From Epiperipatus broadwayi (Eukaryota; Onychophora; Udeonychophora; Euonychophora; Peripatidae), in assembly GCA_028023455.1 (NCBI GenBank), contig JAQFVV010012396.1, positions 22,690,750 through 22,754,749 of the forward strand: DNA of 64,000 bases. Direction: 5' to 3'. Positions 38,241-50,107 of this stretch are shown here, piece by piece. Position 1 is the first letter of the stretch, and each line of letters begins with the position of its first letter. The translations under genes and the position numbers were made by a program. The notes under the pieces were generated by a model. That model worked only from the letters and a program-made list of their open reading frames with translations, did no database searches and was not told the DNA's origin.

Positions 38241-38397
38241 TAAATGATGACTGCAGTTTAATTACTCTCTCAAGATAAAATACCAAGCAGGTTTAAATTA
38301 AGAACAGAAGTAGAACTATTCTTGGTTGGAAAAAAATCTTCATGAAATTGAATGGGTTGCAAAATTAATTTATTTTATTAATATATTTTTGTATATT

Positions 38398-38612
38398 AAT
38401 GATGGACAATTGAAATCATAAACTAGATTCCAAGAGACTGTAAAAAAACCCAGAAAGTAACCACATGTGAGATGGATGAATGAAATAAGAAAGTGTGCCG
38501 GAATGATGTGGAAAAGAGAAGCTAAAGATTGAAGAAGATGGATTGAACTTGGAGAGACCTTCATCCTGCAGTGGATTGATAATTGTTGTTGATGATGATG
38601 ATTAATAATAAT
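38398..38612 (+). pseudogene. RTE-type LINE 3' end, copy 3
   Basis: GATGGACAATTGAAATCATA onward repeats the last 200 bp of the LINE at 3.2-3.4 kb. This includes ACCACATGTGAGATGGATGA, CCTTCATCCTGCAGTGGATT and a GATGATGATG tail. It lies directly downstream of the previous fragment, so it may be a separate insertion or a rearranged part of the same one. Confidence 0.8.
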
Positions 38613-38879
38613 TTAGATTTAAATCTACAGGAAGTGGGAGAAACGTATTTCATTTTATAATAAAATATATGGATTTTAAAAAAATAAGTTTTGTCTGGTT
38701 AGAGTAAAAGAAAGCAATTGTGATCTGTTGTTACTTACTATGATTTTAGTAAAAAACATCAAGGTGTGAACAAACTAAAATTAAATAAAATTATCTGATA
38801 CCATATACAATCATTATATGATGGTTTTGAAAAATAATTTTTACGTGAAATAAACTTGTGGAAGGTGTATTTATGGATT

Positions 38880-39237
38880 ACATATCCTTTCATAGATCTT
38901 TGAAACAACACAAATTTAAATAATCAAGAAAATGAATGCCTCCTGAAAATGAATTCAGATTTGACATTAAAATCAAACTTTCTCACAATGAATTTAAATA
39001 CATTTTGGATCAAAATGAAAAATGATTACCCATGTTTTCAAAAAAATTCATAAAAATAATCATTCCTTTTGCAACAACATATATGTGTGAAAGAGAATTT
39101 TCAATAACGTGCATTATATAAAATAAACTCAGCAATCATCTTTCTATAGATTTATCTCTTCACCTCACTTTAACCAATTTGATGACAAATCTTAAATTAC
39201 TAATTCAAAACGAACTGCAACAACAATCACATTAAAA
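38880..39237 (+). pseudogene. hAT transposase C-terminal fragment
   Basis: One frame reads NSDLTLKSNFLTMNLNTFWI and KMKNDYPCF near 38950-39035. After a frame shift comes IIPFATTYMCERIF near 39060-39105, then NKLSNHLSIDLSLHLT and LIQNELQQQSH, ending at about 39235. These match the hAT dimerisation domain of ZBED5/SCAND3-like transposases, where FATTYLCE is the hallmark. It is on the opposite strand from the 10-12 kb relic and more distant from it, so a different subfamily is likely. The N-terminal catalytic part is missing. Confidence 0.8.
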
Positions 39238-39299
39238 TTTTAAATTGAAATCATTTGTTTTTATTACTACCATCTTGATGACAGTTTGTTGGCTTTTAA

Positions 39300-40621
39300 A
39301 CCCTTTAACTGATTCTTTTAACTTATTTAACAGAGTTAATCTTTGTCTAATTTTTGTATTGGTCCACTATTTAAATCTGAGAACAATATTATTCGCAAGT
39401 TTCATTTCCAGTCAGTTTCTATTGTTAAAATATTAATCTAAAATACACAGGATTTTTTTAATTCAGCTTCTAAAAATTGAATAATTTTAGATTCAAATTC
39501 CTTAAATGTAACGAAAAATTAAAAATAATTTTAATAACTGAAGAAAAATATAAGAAAAAACGTTTAAAAAACAGCCAGTGGTAAAACAAAAGAATTATAT
39601 TTGAATCAATCACTGGTGTCATTATTCAATTTCTACCTGTCAAATTAATTTACTTTTCTGAAGAGTTATCATTTCCAACTTATTTTTCTTGTAAAAATGA
39701 TTATATTCACGAGCTTATTTTTTTTGTAATATTAAAAAAATTTTGAATAAGACTTTATATTTTGATAAAGTAATGTAAAATCTTATTTATGAATGTAAAA
39801 AATTACAATAAATATAATTATTTACTTCAAAATACAAATGTGTAAAAGATTTTATTTTGATTTATTTAGAACCATCTACTATTCAAATTAGAGTTGCTAC
39901 ATTATAAACAATTGTTTTCAAAAATGATTATATTCACGAGCTTATTTTTCTTGTAATATTAAAAATTTTCCGAATCAATCTTTATATTTTGATAAAGTAA
40001 TGTAAAATCTTATTTATGAATGTAAAAAATTACGATAAATATAATTATTTACTTCAAAATACAAATGCGTAAAAGATTTTATTTTGATTTATTTAAAAAC
40101 CACCTACTATTCAAATTAGAGTTGCGTTGTCATAAACAACTCTTTTCAAAAATGATTATATTCACGAGATTATTTTTTTTATAATATTAAAAATTTTCCA
40201 AATCAAACTATATTTCGATAAAGTAATGTAAAATTTTATTTATAAACATAAAAAATTATAATAAATATAATTATTTATATCAAAATCAATTACAGACATG
40301 TAGAACATCTTCATTTAGTTTTTGAATTTGTCATTTAGAAACACTCCTACAAGACAATTTTCAGATTTGGTAGGCATCCAATCAGAGAAAAGATACTGTA
40401 TAGCTAGCATGAAAAATTGATTTTTGAAAAAATATATAATGCTATAAGTGGATGTTTTTAAAACTACAATTTTAAATTTCCTATAAAATAAGCCTAAAAT
40501 GAAGAAATTATGATGAAAAATTGACCAAGAGATGGCGCATACTATGTCCAAAAAACGTATTTTGTATTTTTGAGGCCATTAAATTAGCAATGGGATCTAA
40601 ACAAAATAAACAACTTAAAGG
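39300..40621. mobile_element. TTAA-flanked nonautonomous element P1 (piggyBac-like MITE)
   Basis: It is preceded by TTAA (39296-39299), begins ACCCTTTAACTG, ends AACTTAAAGG and is followed by TTAA (40622-40625). CCCTTT ends and TTAA duplication are the piggyBac signature. The same sequence lies at 54.1-55.2 kb, with TTTAAATCTGAGAACAAT, TAAATGTAACGAAAAA and TTGACCAAGAGATGGC as shared blocks. No transposase is encoded. It contains a three-unit tandem repeat. Confidence 0.68.
39697..40330. repeat. three tandem units of about 228 bp inside element P1
   Basis: ATGATTATATTCACGAG recurs at 39697, 39924 and 40152. Each time it is followed by a TTTATATTTYGATAAAGTAA block, a TTTATGAATGTAAAAAATTA block and a CATCTACTATTCAAATTAGA block. 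The homologous element at 54 kb has about two units. Confidence 0.85.
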
Positions 40622-40964
40622 TTAATTTTGTGAAATTTTTTGTGTTCAGTATTTTTGTAACAGTTAATATGTGGTTAAATCATTTTTGAATGAATCAATA
40701 TAATTTTTTGTGAGTTTTATAAAATATTTGATAATTATTTTCCATAATTAACATTATCATTATAAAATTATATAGTTTGTGATTTTATAAATGTACTTCT
40801 TATGGGTAATTAATATTTCTTGTGCTTATTTTTTTGATTATTTTTTTGTAATTTTATTGTATGAATAATAATATGACTGCATATTTGAGTAATTTTTGTA
40901 TAAAATATTTCATTATGTTAATGACAAGTGAGTAAAAAAAGCACTATGCATTTCAGAAATCAAA

Positions 40965-40966
<2 letters not shown>

Positions 40967-41012
<46 letters not shown>
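40967..41012. repeat. (TA)n microsatellite
   Basis: About 23 AT units, directly abutting a foldback element. Confidence 0.97.
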
Positions 41013-41015
<3 letters not shown>

Positions 41016-41632
41016 CAATAGATGGAGCTTTACCAAAAACTTCGAACAAGTGTATTTTGTTTACATAAATGTCAAAAGAGTCAGAATTAACTATCTCTTT
41101 CATTGGCTCCACCCTCAGATCAGCTGATTTCAAGCTAATTTGCTATCATCAGTGAAGAATAGGGCTAGAAACTAGATCGAAACACTGACTCCAAGTGTTT
41201 ATGCAACAAGTTCTTACCAGTTTGCAAGCATAGCAAGTTACATGATTTAAAACTTGTTTTTTTGTTTTTCATAAATGTACCTTTAAAGGTTTTTGCAATG
41301 ATATATATTGCAGAGGCTTTGACCATGTGGTGAAACTGAACTGATATCATACCCATGTAGCTATCTGGCTTGTTAGGTTGGGTTTGAAGACATTATGCAT
41401 CAGAAAAATTCATGCTTGCAAACTGATAGGAACTTGTTGCATAAATGCTTGGAGTCAGTGTTTAGATCTAGTTTCTAGCCATATCCTTCACTGATGATAG
41501 CAAATTAGCTTGAAATCAGCTGATCTGAAGGTGGATCCAACAAAAGAGAATGTTAATTCTGATTCTTTTGATGTTTATGTAAACAAAATACGCTTGTTTG
41601 GAATTTTTGGTAAAGCTCCATCTATTGATCAT
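41011..41632. mobile_element. foldback element F2, arms about 220 bp
   Basis: ATGATCAATAGATGGAGCTT at 41011 is mirrored by AAGCTCCATCTATTGATCAT ending at 41632. The arms continue inward through GCTGATTTCAAGCTAATTTG, CATCAGTGAAG, CTAGAAACTAGATC and GCAACAAGTTC to about 41240 and 41405. The centre is about 165 bp and contains no coding sequence I recognise. The left end sits in a (TA)n tract. It is a large MITE or foldback transposon of unknown superfamily. Confidence 0.85.
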
Positions 41633-41664
41633 AAATGCAAGTGATAGCATGTTACATGATTTAA

Positions 41665-41768
41665 AACTTATTTTTGTTTTTCATATATATATATATAATG
41701 TCAGAGATAAAAAAATAACTTATTTTTGTTTTTCATATATATATATATAATGTCAGAGATAAAAAAAT
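41665..41768. repeat. 52 bp perfect tandem duplication
   Basis: The unit AACTTATTTTTGTTTTTCAT followed by (AT)n and AATGTCAGAGAT is repeated twice with essentially no differences, so the duplication is recent. Its start resembles 41250-41275 inside F2. Confidence 0.9.
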
Positions 41769-41769
41769 A

Positions 41770-42255
41770 AGTTAATTTATTTTAATTAAGTTACTAGTCT
41801 ATGGGAATTTTCAAAGATTAGTTGAAAGGAGTTAGGCTCAAATAATACCTTCATGCCTAAATCTTTATTAAAACTTGTCTAATATAAATATGATGACTTA
41901 TGTAATTTTTCTATCTTTTCTATTAATATTATAAATCACTTTTATGATACTCTTTTATATAACCTGTCTCTATTGCATGCAAACAAATAGGTGATCTTTT
42001 ATCACATTTGTATTGAATTAATCTTGTATAAATTGATTTCTTTATTTTATCTATTTAAATACATTTTATATTTTTATCTGAATTTTTTTATATTTGATGT
42101 ATTTTAATACATTTATTGTCTAATACATTAAGTGTATTATTTTTTAAATTTAGTATTTAAAGTGTATTTATATTACAATTTTTTTATTAACCCTATTAAT
42201 AATTTTATTCATATTTTTATTATGTCATTACCAAATTTTATATTTATATAATTGT
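41770..42255. other. AT-rich spacer
   Basis: Nothing was recognised. Confidence 0.5.
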
Positions 42256-42256
42256 T

Positions 42257-42259
<3 letters not shown>

Positions 42260-42299
<40 letters not shown>

Positions 42300-42310
42300 A
42301 ATATAAATAT

Positions 42311-42352
<42 letters not shown>
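42260..42352. repeat. two (TA)n tracts
   Basis: (TA)19 at 42260-42297 and (TA)19 at 42314-42352 are separated by a short A-rich spacer. Confidence 0.97.
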
Positions 42353-42354
<2 letters not shown>

Positions 42355-42632
42355 TTTTTTATTTTTATTATTATTAATTTTATCTTACAATTAACATAAT
42401 ATTACTTTTATAATGTTATTAGATAACCATTAATTTTAAGTTCTTTAATTATTAAATCTATTTGTTTATCATAATTATCTATATTTGAGCAAAACTTAAT
42501 AGCATTTATATTCTTGAATTTATAAATATATATATTTGTCTATATTTAAACACCAATTAGTTATATTATTATCAATATTAGTTTTTATACATAGACATGT
42601 CTATTTTACATTTACCATATATATATATATAT

Positions 42633-45600
42633 TGTACCGGTCAGAATTGTATGTTCGTCTAACAAGAATTAGGACCTAAGCAAAAGTACCTAGAGTTCAA
42701 TCATATACAAGATACACAGGTCAGGGATACTCATGAACTCTGCCCTATTGCCCACTTCCCAAGTCTATCACATTACAAACAACATTTCTGATGATAGCAG
42801 CATACTCTTCAATTTACTCCGGCCCAGGAAGGTTCAGTGAAGATACAAGAGACCTACGGCTTAACTAATTGATAACGCAAAGTAATGATAGACGTGCACA
42901 CACAAACCAACAAAAATATCCAAAAAATAGCTTATTAAATGTGAATTTATTAAACGTGATATTAATAATAATTGATTAATCATGTGAATCACTAGATATG
43001 GAGATTTACAATGAATTAGAAATTATATATGTTGAACACTCGATTTAGGTTTCACTTATGGTCACTTGGGCATTCCATGTCAAACCGGATAACATAACAA
43101 GGTTTGATGGATATGCACCAATAAATATACATAATGATAACTTAATTATTTGAAATCTGTGGCTTAGTATGCTAATGTGATTTAATGGGTTGATATTACT
43201 CATGCTATGATATTTCTAAGTTAAGGAAAATAACCCATGACAATAGCTTTTAGAATGAATGCTTATAAGATTTTAAATTACACAGAATATGATCAAACTT
43301 AATAACGGTACGAAGGTTTGTTTTATTCAACATATGATTACATTTGGATTTCAGGGAAGGTACATTAATTATAAATCAATTATTTTGGAACCTTATGAGA
43401 TGATTAATTTATTTCTTATCTGCGAAGAGAAATAGGAAAAATATGATCATTTTGATATTATCGTGCGAGTCTACATTTATAGATTTTCTCAATAGTTAAT
43501 TAATGATGTATTAATAGTGATTGAACGAAGGATGGGTAGCGCTAATAAACGATAATGTATATATACTAAAGTTAATTAAATTTAAACTATAACGAGAATT
43601 TTGGGATGACTTAGGGAACTTATATCATTATGGTGTATAGACATCTGAACCATATGGAAGGATAAGAACGATAACGTGTGAACCGCATGATAAGGCCTGA
43701 GTGGACGATGAGCTTCATTTATTTGGGAGCAAAGAAAATTAATCTCATCTGCATTTGTGATGGATAGCATTGGGAATTGGTTGGCAAGATACTATGGTTC
43801 CAACTCGTAGGATGTTAACCTATAGCAGTGCTTACCTAACCTAAGACAATCTGTAAGAGCTGGGGCCTCCACGCTCTGTCGAGAATTGTGCTTTATATAA
43901 GTATTCCATTATCGAGAAAATGCATGACAATGTCATTTCTGAATTAGGAATGTTATCACCGGGACACATTATGAAAGCTGTCAGGTTTGATTTACCCTGA
44001 TTTATACAGCCTTAAAATACTACTTAAAACTAACGTAATGAAATAATGATCTAAAGGCAGTCCCAAACGGGGCATATAACTTACTTAAAGAATTTATTCA
44101 ATATCTTAAGGATAAATATTAAAACATTAAAATTCCTTCGCTAAACGCATATTAACCCACCCGAGAACTAAGTGACTTAAATTATCATTAGATGGCGGAG
44201 TAATTTATAAAATGAATCATCTAGACATAAGGATCTGAATTAAAGTTATGTAATACTCAATTTTCATCATGTTAACCAATAGCGTGGAGCAATAGTAAAT
44301 CCTTTATTTTAAATAGTAGTGAAAAGCATAATATTCATTATTAAAACATAGTTTAGGAAAATCTCTCGATCGGGCGAATTTTATAATGTGAATACTCTTA
44401 CGTTTACAATTAAATATTCCGCAATGGCAGAATAGCAAAAATAAATAGGATTGATTCACCAGATCGAGTTATTAGCATACTAAAAATTGATATGATTTGC
44501 ATAATATTAAATAAACATTGCCGCATTAAAATAAAATACAAGGAGAGTGAGAACCTAGCAATCGAGTTTAGAAAGTGAAAATTACAGTTTAAATATACAA
44601 CAAACAGAAATACTAACAACAAAGAAAAGAGGTCATTATTTAGGCAGTTAATCGGCTTAGCACTACTGATCACGAAATAAGTAATTACATTTTTACATTA
44701 GGAGAAATTTCAGAACTAGAAATGTTTACATTTATATTTTACAATAGAAAAGGTTATTTAAGATGAAAGTTCGTTTATATGGCAAGGAATTACCTTTCTT
44801 TCCGATGAATTTTCAGCCGGGTGCACACGTGTTGGTTCCATGTTTGATAAAAGAGTTAATTTATGACAAATTGACGAAATTAAGGTTTCGGTCCATTCTT
44901 GATTCAATATTAAGTTCATTTTGGCAGTAATTTATGAACGATGGTTTCCGAGTATTTAGGCATCGGTTAGATTTTTGGAGAGATCCGGGGAAGTAAATCT
45001 ATGTTTTATTAGCCCGTCATGTTGCCGTTCAGAGGGGCGTGACTTCCCCTTAGCAATGCATTAGAAAAATGACATGTCTCCTCTCTTAGTTAGAAAGTGT
45101 GGTTGTATTTATACTCATTGTCACCGCCGCTGGGTAATTCCCGGATGTTTTAATAACTATAATGATACAGCATATTTTGGACTATAAATGAGATTAAGTT
45201 CGAGAGTTGGTTTTGGTCTAATTTAAGCTGAAAATAGACCTGCGGAATCAACGTTAACTAATCATGACGCTAAATCAATCTATATTACAATAAAACAAAT
45301 TTCTTTTAAAATTTGGAAGACGGTAAGTCTTTTATTTACTAATTTTACGTTCCCCTCTCGAACCTTCTCTCTATGAAAATATATGTATAAATAAAATATA
45401 CATTATGCAACGCTTTAAATTATTAAAATTGATCTGTTACACACACATACGCACGATTGTTTACCGTAATGAAAATATATAACTGTTTTTATGCATATTA
45501 ATGTTAAATGAATTTAAAGTTTACACATACATAAACAACCACGTGCATTGGTATACCTTCACTCCCCGGTGGTCTATAATTAAATGGTTAGGTTTGAATC

Positions 45601-45665
45601 CATGTTTTGTGGTTTCAAACATTATTAGAGAGTGAAGCTGAATGTGTGCAACAGATTCCGCTTCA
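42633..45665. mobile_element. CpG-rich noncoding element E2 (TGTACCGGTC ... GCTTCA) in a TA tract
   Basis: It begins TGTACCGGTC right after (AT)n and ends CAACAGATTCCGCTTCA right before (AT)n, as E1 does. The 3' 35 bases again start with TGAAGC and end with GCTTCA, so the terminus can form a hairpin. The interior is about 0.5 kb longer than E1. I find no clear internal alignment between them by eye, but they share CpG richness and low microsatellite content. Small frames (43770-43582, 44673-44410, both minus) have no recognised family. LTR-like and Helentron-like readings both remain open. Confidence 0.6.
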
Positions 45666-46497
<832 letters not shown>

Positions 46498-46502
46498 TGA
46501 CA

Positions 46503-47095
46503 ACATTAACATTATTAACCTAATAAAATTAAATTACTACTTGATAGCAAAAAATAGAAATCATTGTATTAAATAAATTAAAAATTGAATTTATATAATA
46601 TAAAAATTATTTACTTTATAAACAATGTGATATTAGTTAATAGAATGTCATGCATGTTTAATATTCTCTCATTGTTATCAAACATTTTGATATATTTTAA
46701 CTTTTTGTGGACATGAATGTATAAAATAATTTGATGTGAGATATGTATTTATTAGTCAAAATATAAAAAAATAAAAATTAGTATTGCCATGTCTATGATT
46801 TTGTTTAAATCTGGGTTGAATAAATTTGAAAATTTATTGATAGGCTTAATTTTTTTAATCAGGTAACCAAACTCATTAACAATCTAATATTGGTCACTAA
46901 ATTGATATCTAGCTATTTTAACAAGAGTATAAATTAAGAAGGAAAATTCTGAAACCCTCATTTTTTGACAATTGGAAACCTGATGAATATTGCCATCTTT
47001 TTCATTGCTTTTCTGAGACAGATTAGAGCTTTTCACTTGCAATATGCTAATTGAAGAACGTTTTGTCAATAAATTTACTTTATATATATTAAAAT
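46503..47095. other. AT-rich spacer
   Basis: Nothing was recognised. Confidence 0.5.
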
Positions 47096-47250
47096 AATAG
47101 CAAACTCTCCATACAGTACTGTCACTTAGTGGAAGCATTAAGAATCAATGAATTCAAGAAGGTTTGAGCATACAATCCCTCTCTAGTGCCTACTTATTCA
47201 ATACCTGCATGACTAATTGCCAGATTGTAGCTTTGATCAGTGAGTATGTA
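47096..47250 (+). repeat. foldback element F1, single-arm copy
   Basis: CTCTCCATACAGTACTGTCA, AATCAATGAATTCAAGAAGG and TTTGAGCATACAATCCCTCT match the F1 arm at 32.66 kb. The match continues to GATCAGTGAGT, matching the inverted right arm near 32800-32870. No opposing arm was seen here. Confidence 0.65.
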
Positions 47251-47674
47251 AACATAGGAAATAATGATGTGATGTTTTAGTCGTTTTATATCAGTTTTCA
47301 ATATGGCTATGATTATGAGACATGGATCCTCGAAAGCGCTCAGCCTTAACTGAGTTATTAATATTTTTCATTTTTATAACTCCTGTAACTTGCACTATTA
47401 AAACATGAATTAATTAAATAATTTATATCACCGATTCCCTAGATATGCAATCTTTAAAATTAAATTGTTGACTACTAAGATACATAGATAGAAAAGTCTA
47501 TCAGTTTTGTGTGAATGTTCACATGTTTAAATCTTTGGATCATGTGATACATGACAAATTGGATGGAAAGAATATACACTAGACAATAATTTATTTGATT
47601 TTTTTTAGAAGTTTAATGAAGTGCGAAGTCGCTTGCAATTATTGTACTACTATATTTAATTAAATAGATTTTTT

Positions 47675-47757
47675 TTCCCCGCAACAATTGGGAAGCGAAC
47701 CCGCTATCCCGGGACAACTGCTTTGTAAAGTAGCTGTCGCTGACCTATTAAATTTGA
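47675..47757 (-). repeat. tRNA-Val-like pseudogene or SINE head
   Basis: The minus strand reads TAGGTCAGCGACAGCTACTT, an anticodon-like loop TTTACAA (anticodon TAC, Val), CGGGATAGCGGGTTCGCTTC and CCAATTGTTGC. An extra CCCGGGATA-like insertion in the variable region and weak acceptor pairing argue against a working tRNA. It lacks the TTTGACATATG tail of the other SINEs. It is followed on the minus strand by an A-rich run. Confidence 0.5.
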
Positions 47758-47759
47758 CT

Positions 47760-49590
47760 GATAAAATAATTTTTAGTAATTTAATTTTGTTTAGAAAGTT
47801 AAATACTTGTATATTTATTACGTTCACTGTCTGAGACTAATTAGAAAAAATTAGGCAATGTAATACTTGGGCATAATGAAAAAAAAAACAACAAAAAAAT
47901 AACTTGCTCAAACTTATTATAAATTTAAAAAAACAAAAACAATTAGTGTAAAATATTGAAACAATAAAATATTAAAATCCATTTATAATTTTAAAATACT
48001 TGATTATTATTAAAACATTTTTTCTTATCACGTATTGTTCTATATACATATAAAAGTTTCCAAATAAACGAATCTATTTTGAGATAAAGAGCATTGCATG
48101 TTTGTGAGGGGGCATTGTTAAACGTTTTATAAAATAGAAGTGGAATCAGGTGTAATAATGGTAATAAGTTGAAGAGGATGTCAGATTTCCTCTTGTGTGC
48201 AAATCTGAAGAGATGCCATTCAATAATAGAAAATCACAAGTAAGAATTAAACTGCAGTTTATGCATTTTTTAATCTAAAATGAAGTTTTTCTATTGGCCT
48301 TACCTTCATTTTAAAATTTCACTACTTCCTACGTTAAGTTAGCCATCTAATAATACTTTGTTCAACTCATTGCTGTCAGCAGAAAATGGATTTATTGTCT
48401 AGGTGTTTAATAAATGAATCATTTGTTTATAGATGCTTTCGCTGAATAAAAGACTTCAGTGTAATAAGTTTTGTTATGAAGTGTTTGAATATCGTGGCAG
48501 CAGCCAAGGTAAGGGGTGGTGTCAGCACTTTTAAAGCAATACATTTCTCATAGTGAAATATAGCTGTGAATTAAAGAGAATTTTGTTCTTCTCAATGGGA
48601 TTCTTTATTTGTAACTATATGAAGCAAATATTGATGTTTTTTTTCTCCCACTGTACTGAGATTTTCTGACCTGAACAAGAGCACCGTGAGTCATCTTCAT
48701 TGCTCAGATTAAGAGAGATTTTTCTGAAAGTGAAGGGAGTGGTTGATCAGCATGATGGGGTCCTAGCAAAGGGGTGTTTTTCTGGCACTCAGTGGAATCA
48801 CCCAGTTTAATGACAGGTGGATGGGACATGGCTACAGGCAGGCAACATGATACATGTCATAAAGGGTTTTAAGGGCTATTTGTAAATGGTTTTGCGTATT
48901 GATTCAATATGTTCAAAGAATTAAGATACACAATCACAAACACACAGGCGATTATATATGTGTGCATATAAATGTTTGTACTTATATTTTTGAAATTTTT
49001 ATGTTACTAGTTAGCATTTTTATATATTTTAAATTTATGTAATTATTGTGTACACTGTTAAGTGAATAAAAAAAGAAAATTATCCCAAATCTTGATAGTC
49101 ACTGTAATATATATACTTATAAAAGTAATATATAATTTTTATGATACAAATAAAATTCAAAACTTAAACATCATCTTTCCAGCTTTATTTTAGTTTTGAT
49201 TAGCAGCAGTAATCCATTTTAAATGGGGGTCAGCAGATGATAGTCAAAACCCAATGTTTAATCTAGCATTTGGATATATATTTAATTTAATTTTAATAAT
49301 ATGCCATGAAATAATATGTATAATTTATTCTTTGTGAATAAATGTCAAATATTAGTAATTTTAACTATGAAAATTTTAATGCTATGACAAAACCACAGAA
49401 CTCATTTGAGAGGTTAGGGTTAAATATAAATATTATAATTAAAACAAAACAAAAATAATTTTTTTTATTACTAATTGTAGGCACATGAAACTGTATAAGT
49501 ATTTGTTGTGTTTGGTTTGGATTACAGACCCAACTAATATGTAAACTATATACAATACAATATATATACAAGAGAATATTTACAAATGCT
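47760..49590. other. spacer with a complex block at about 48090-48900
   Basis: The block around 48090-48900 is less AT-rich and non-repetitive, for example GACAGGTGGATGGGACATGG near 48821. I found no convincing frame or splice-flanked exon. It may be a transposon I do not recognise or a host noncoding element. Confidence 0.4.
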
Positions 49591-49596
49591 GAGTAT

Positions 49597-50083
49597 TGGT
49601 TTAACGTAAAGTCTGAGTTCTGCCTAGTGCTTCCAGCTACATCTGATGGCTTGCCTCATGGTTAGGATGTATGGGTCTTCCAGCTGTACAAGACAGCTTG
49701 CCTCAAGCCAAGTGTGGTCTTAGTAGCATCCGGTTTCTGTGGGACTTGCCTAGCTGCATAGATTAAATAGTGTAGTGCTATCAATGGGAATACTTGCTGC
49801 TGTTTAGGTTAGCAGATATTTCCTGGGAGAATGCAAAGAGTCTGTTCAGGTTAGACACATTCTTCCTTGATCCTCACAAAAGGCTGACTCTTTATACGAG
49901 ATCCCTGACCTTTTTGAAAACCTTTGGATTCAGAAAGCATTGTTGCTTATTGGTGTGTAGTAATCATTGGCTATGTTGTTATCTATACATCAGCCTATTG
50001 GCCTGTGGCAAACAATGCTTAATCTGATCAGATAAGGAGGCATCTGGAATAGTCCACTTCTGAGAGAAGGGAGGACTATAACA
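49597..50083 (-). repeat. Gypsy element 3' LTR
   Basis: On the minus strand it starts TGTTATAGTCCTCCC and ends CGTTAAACCA, giving TG...CA ends and 487 bp. Just upstream on the minus strand is a purine run AGGGGGGGGA, the polypurine tract. GTAT at 49593-49596 matches GTAT at 52490-52493 as the target duplication. Confidence 0.88.
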
Positions 50084-50107
50084 TCCCCCCCCTGGCTAAA
50101 AGTTACC

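Noticed and set aside
44410-44673. 87-residue minus-strand frame inside E2
   Set aside because: Hydrophobic, AT-driven composition with no recognisable family motif; length is within chance expectation.
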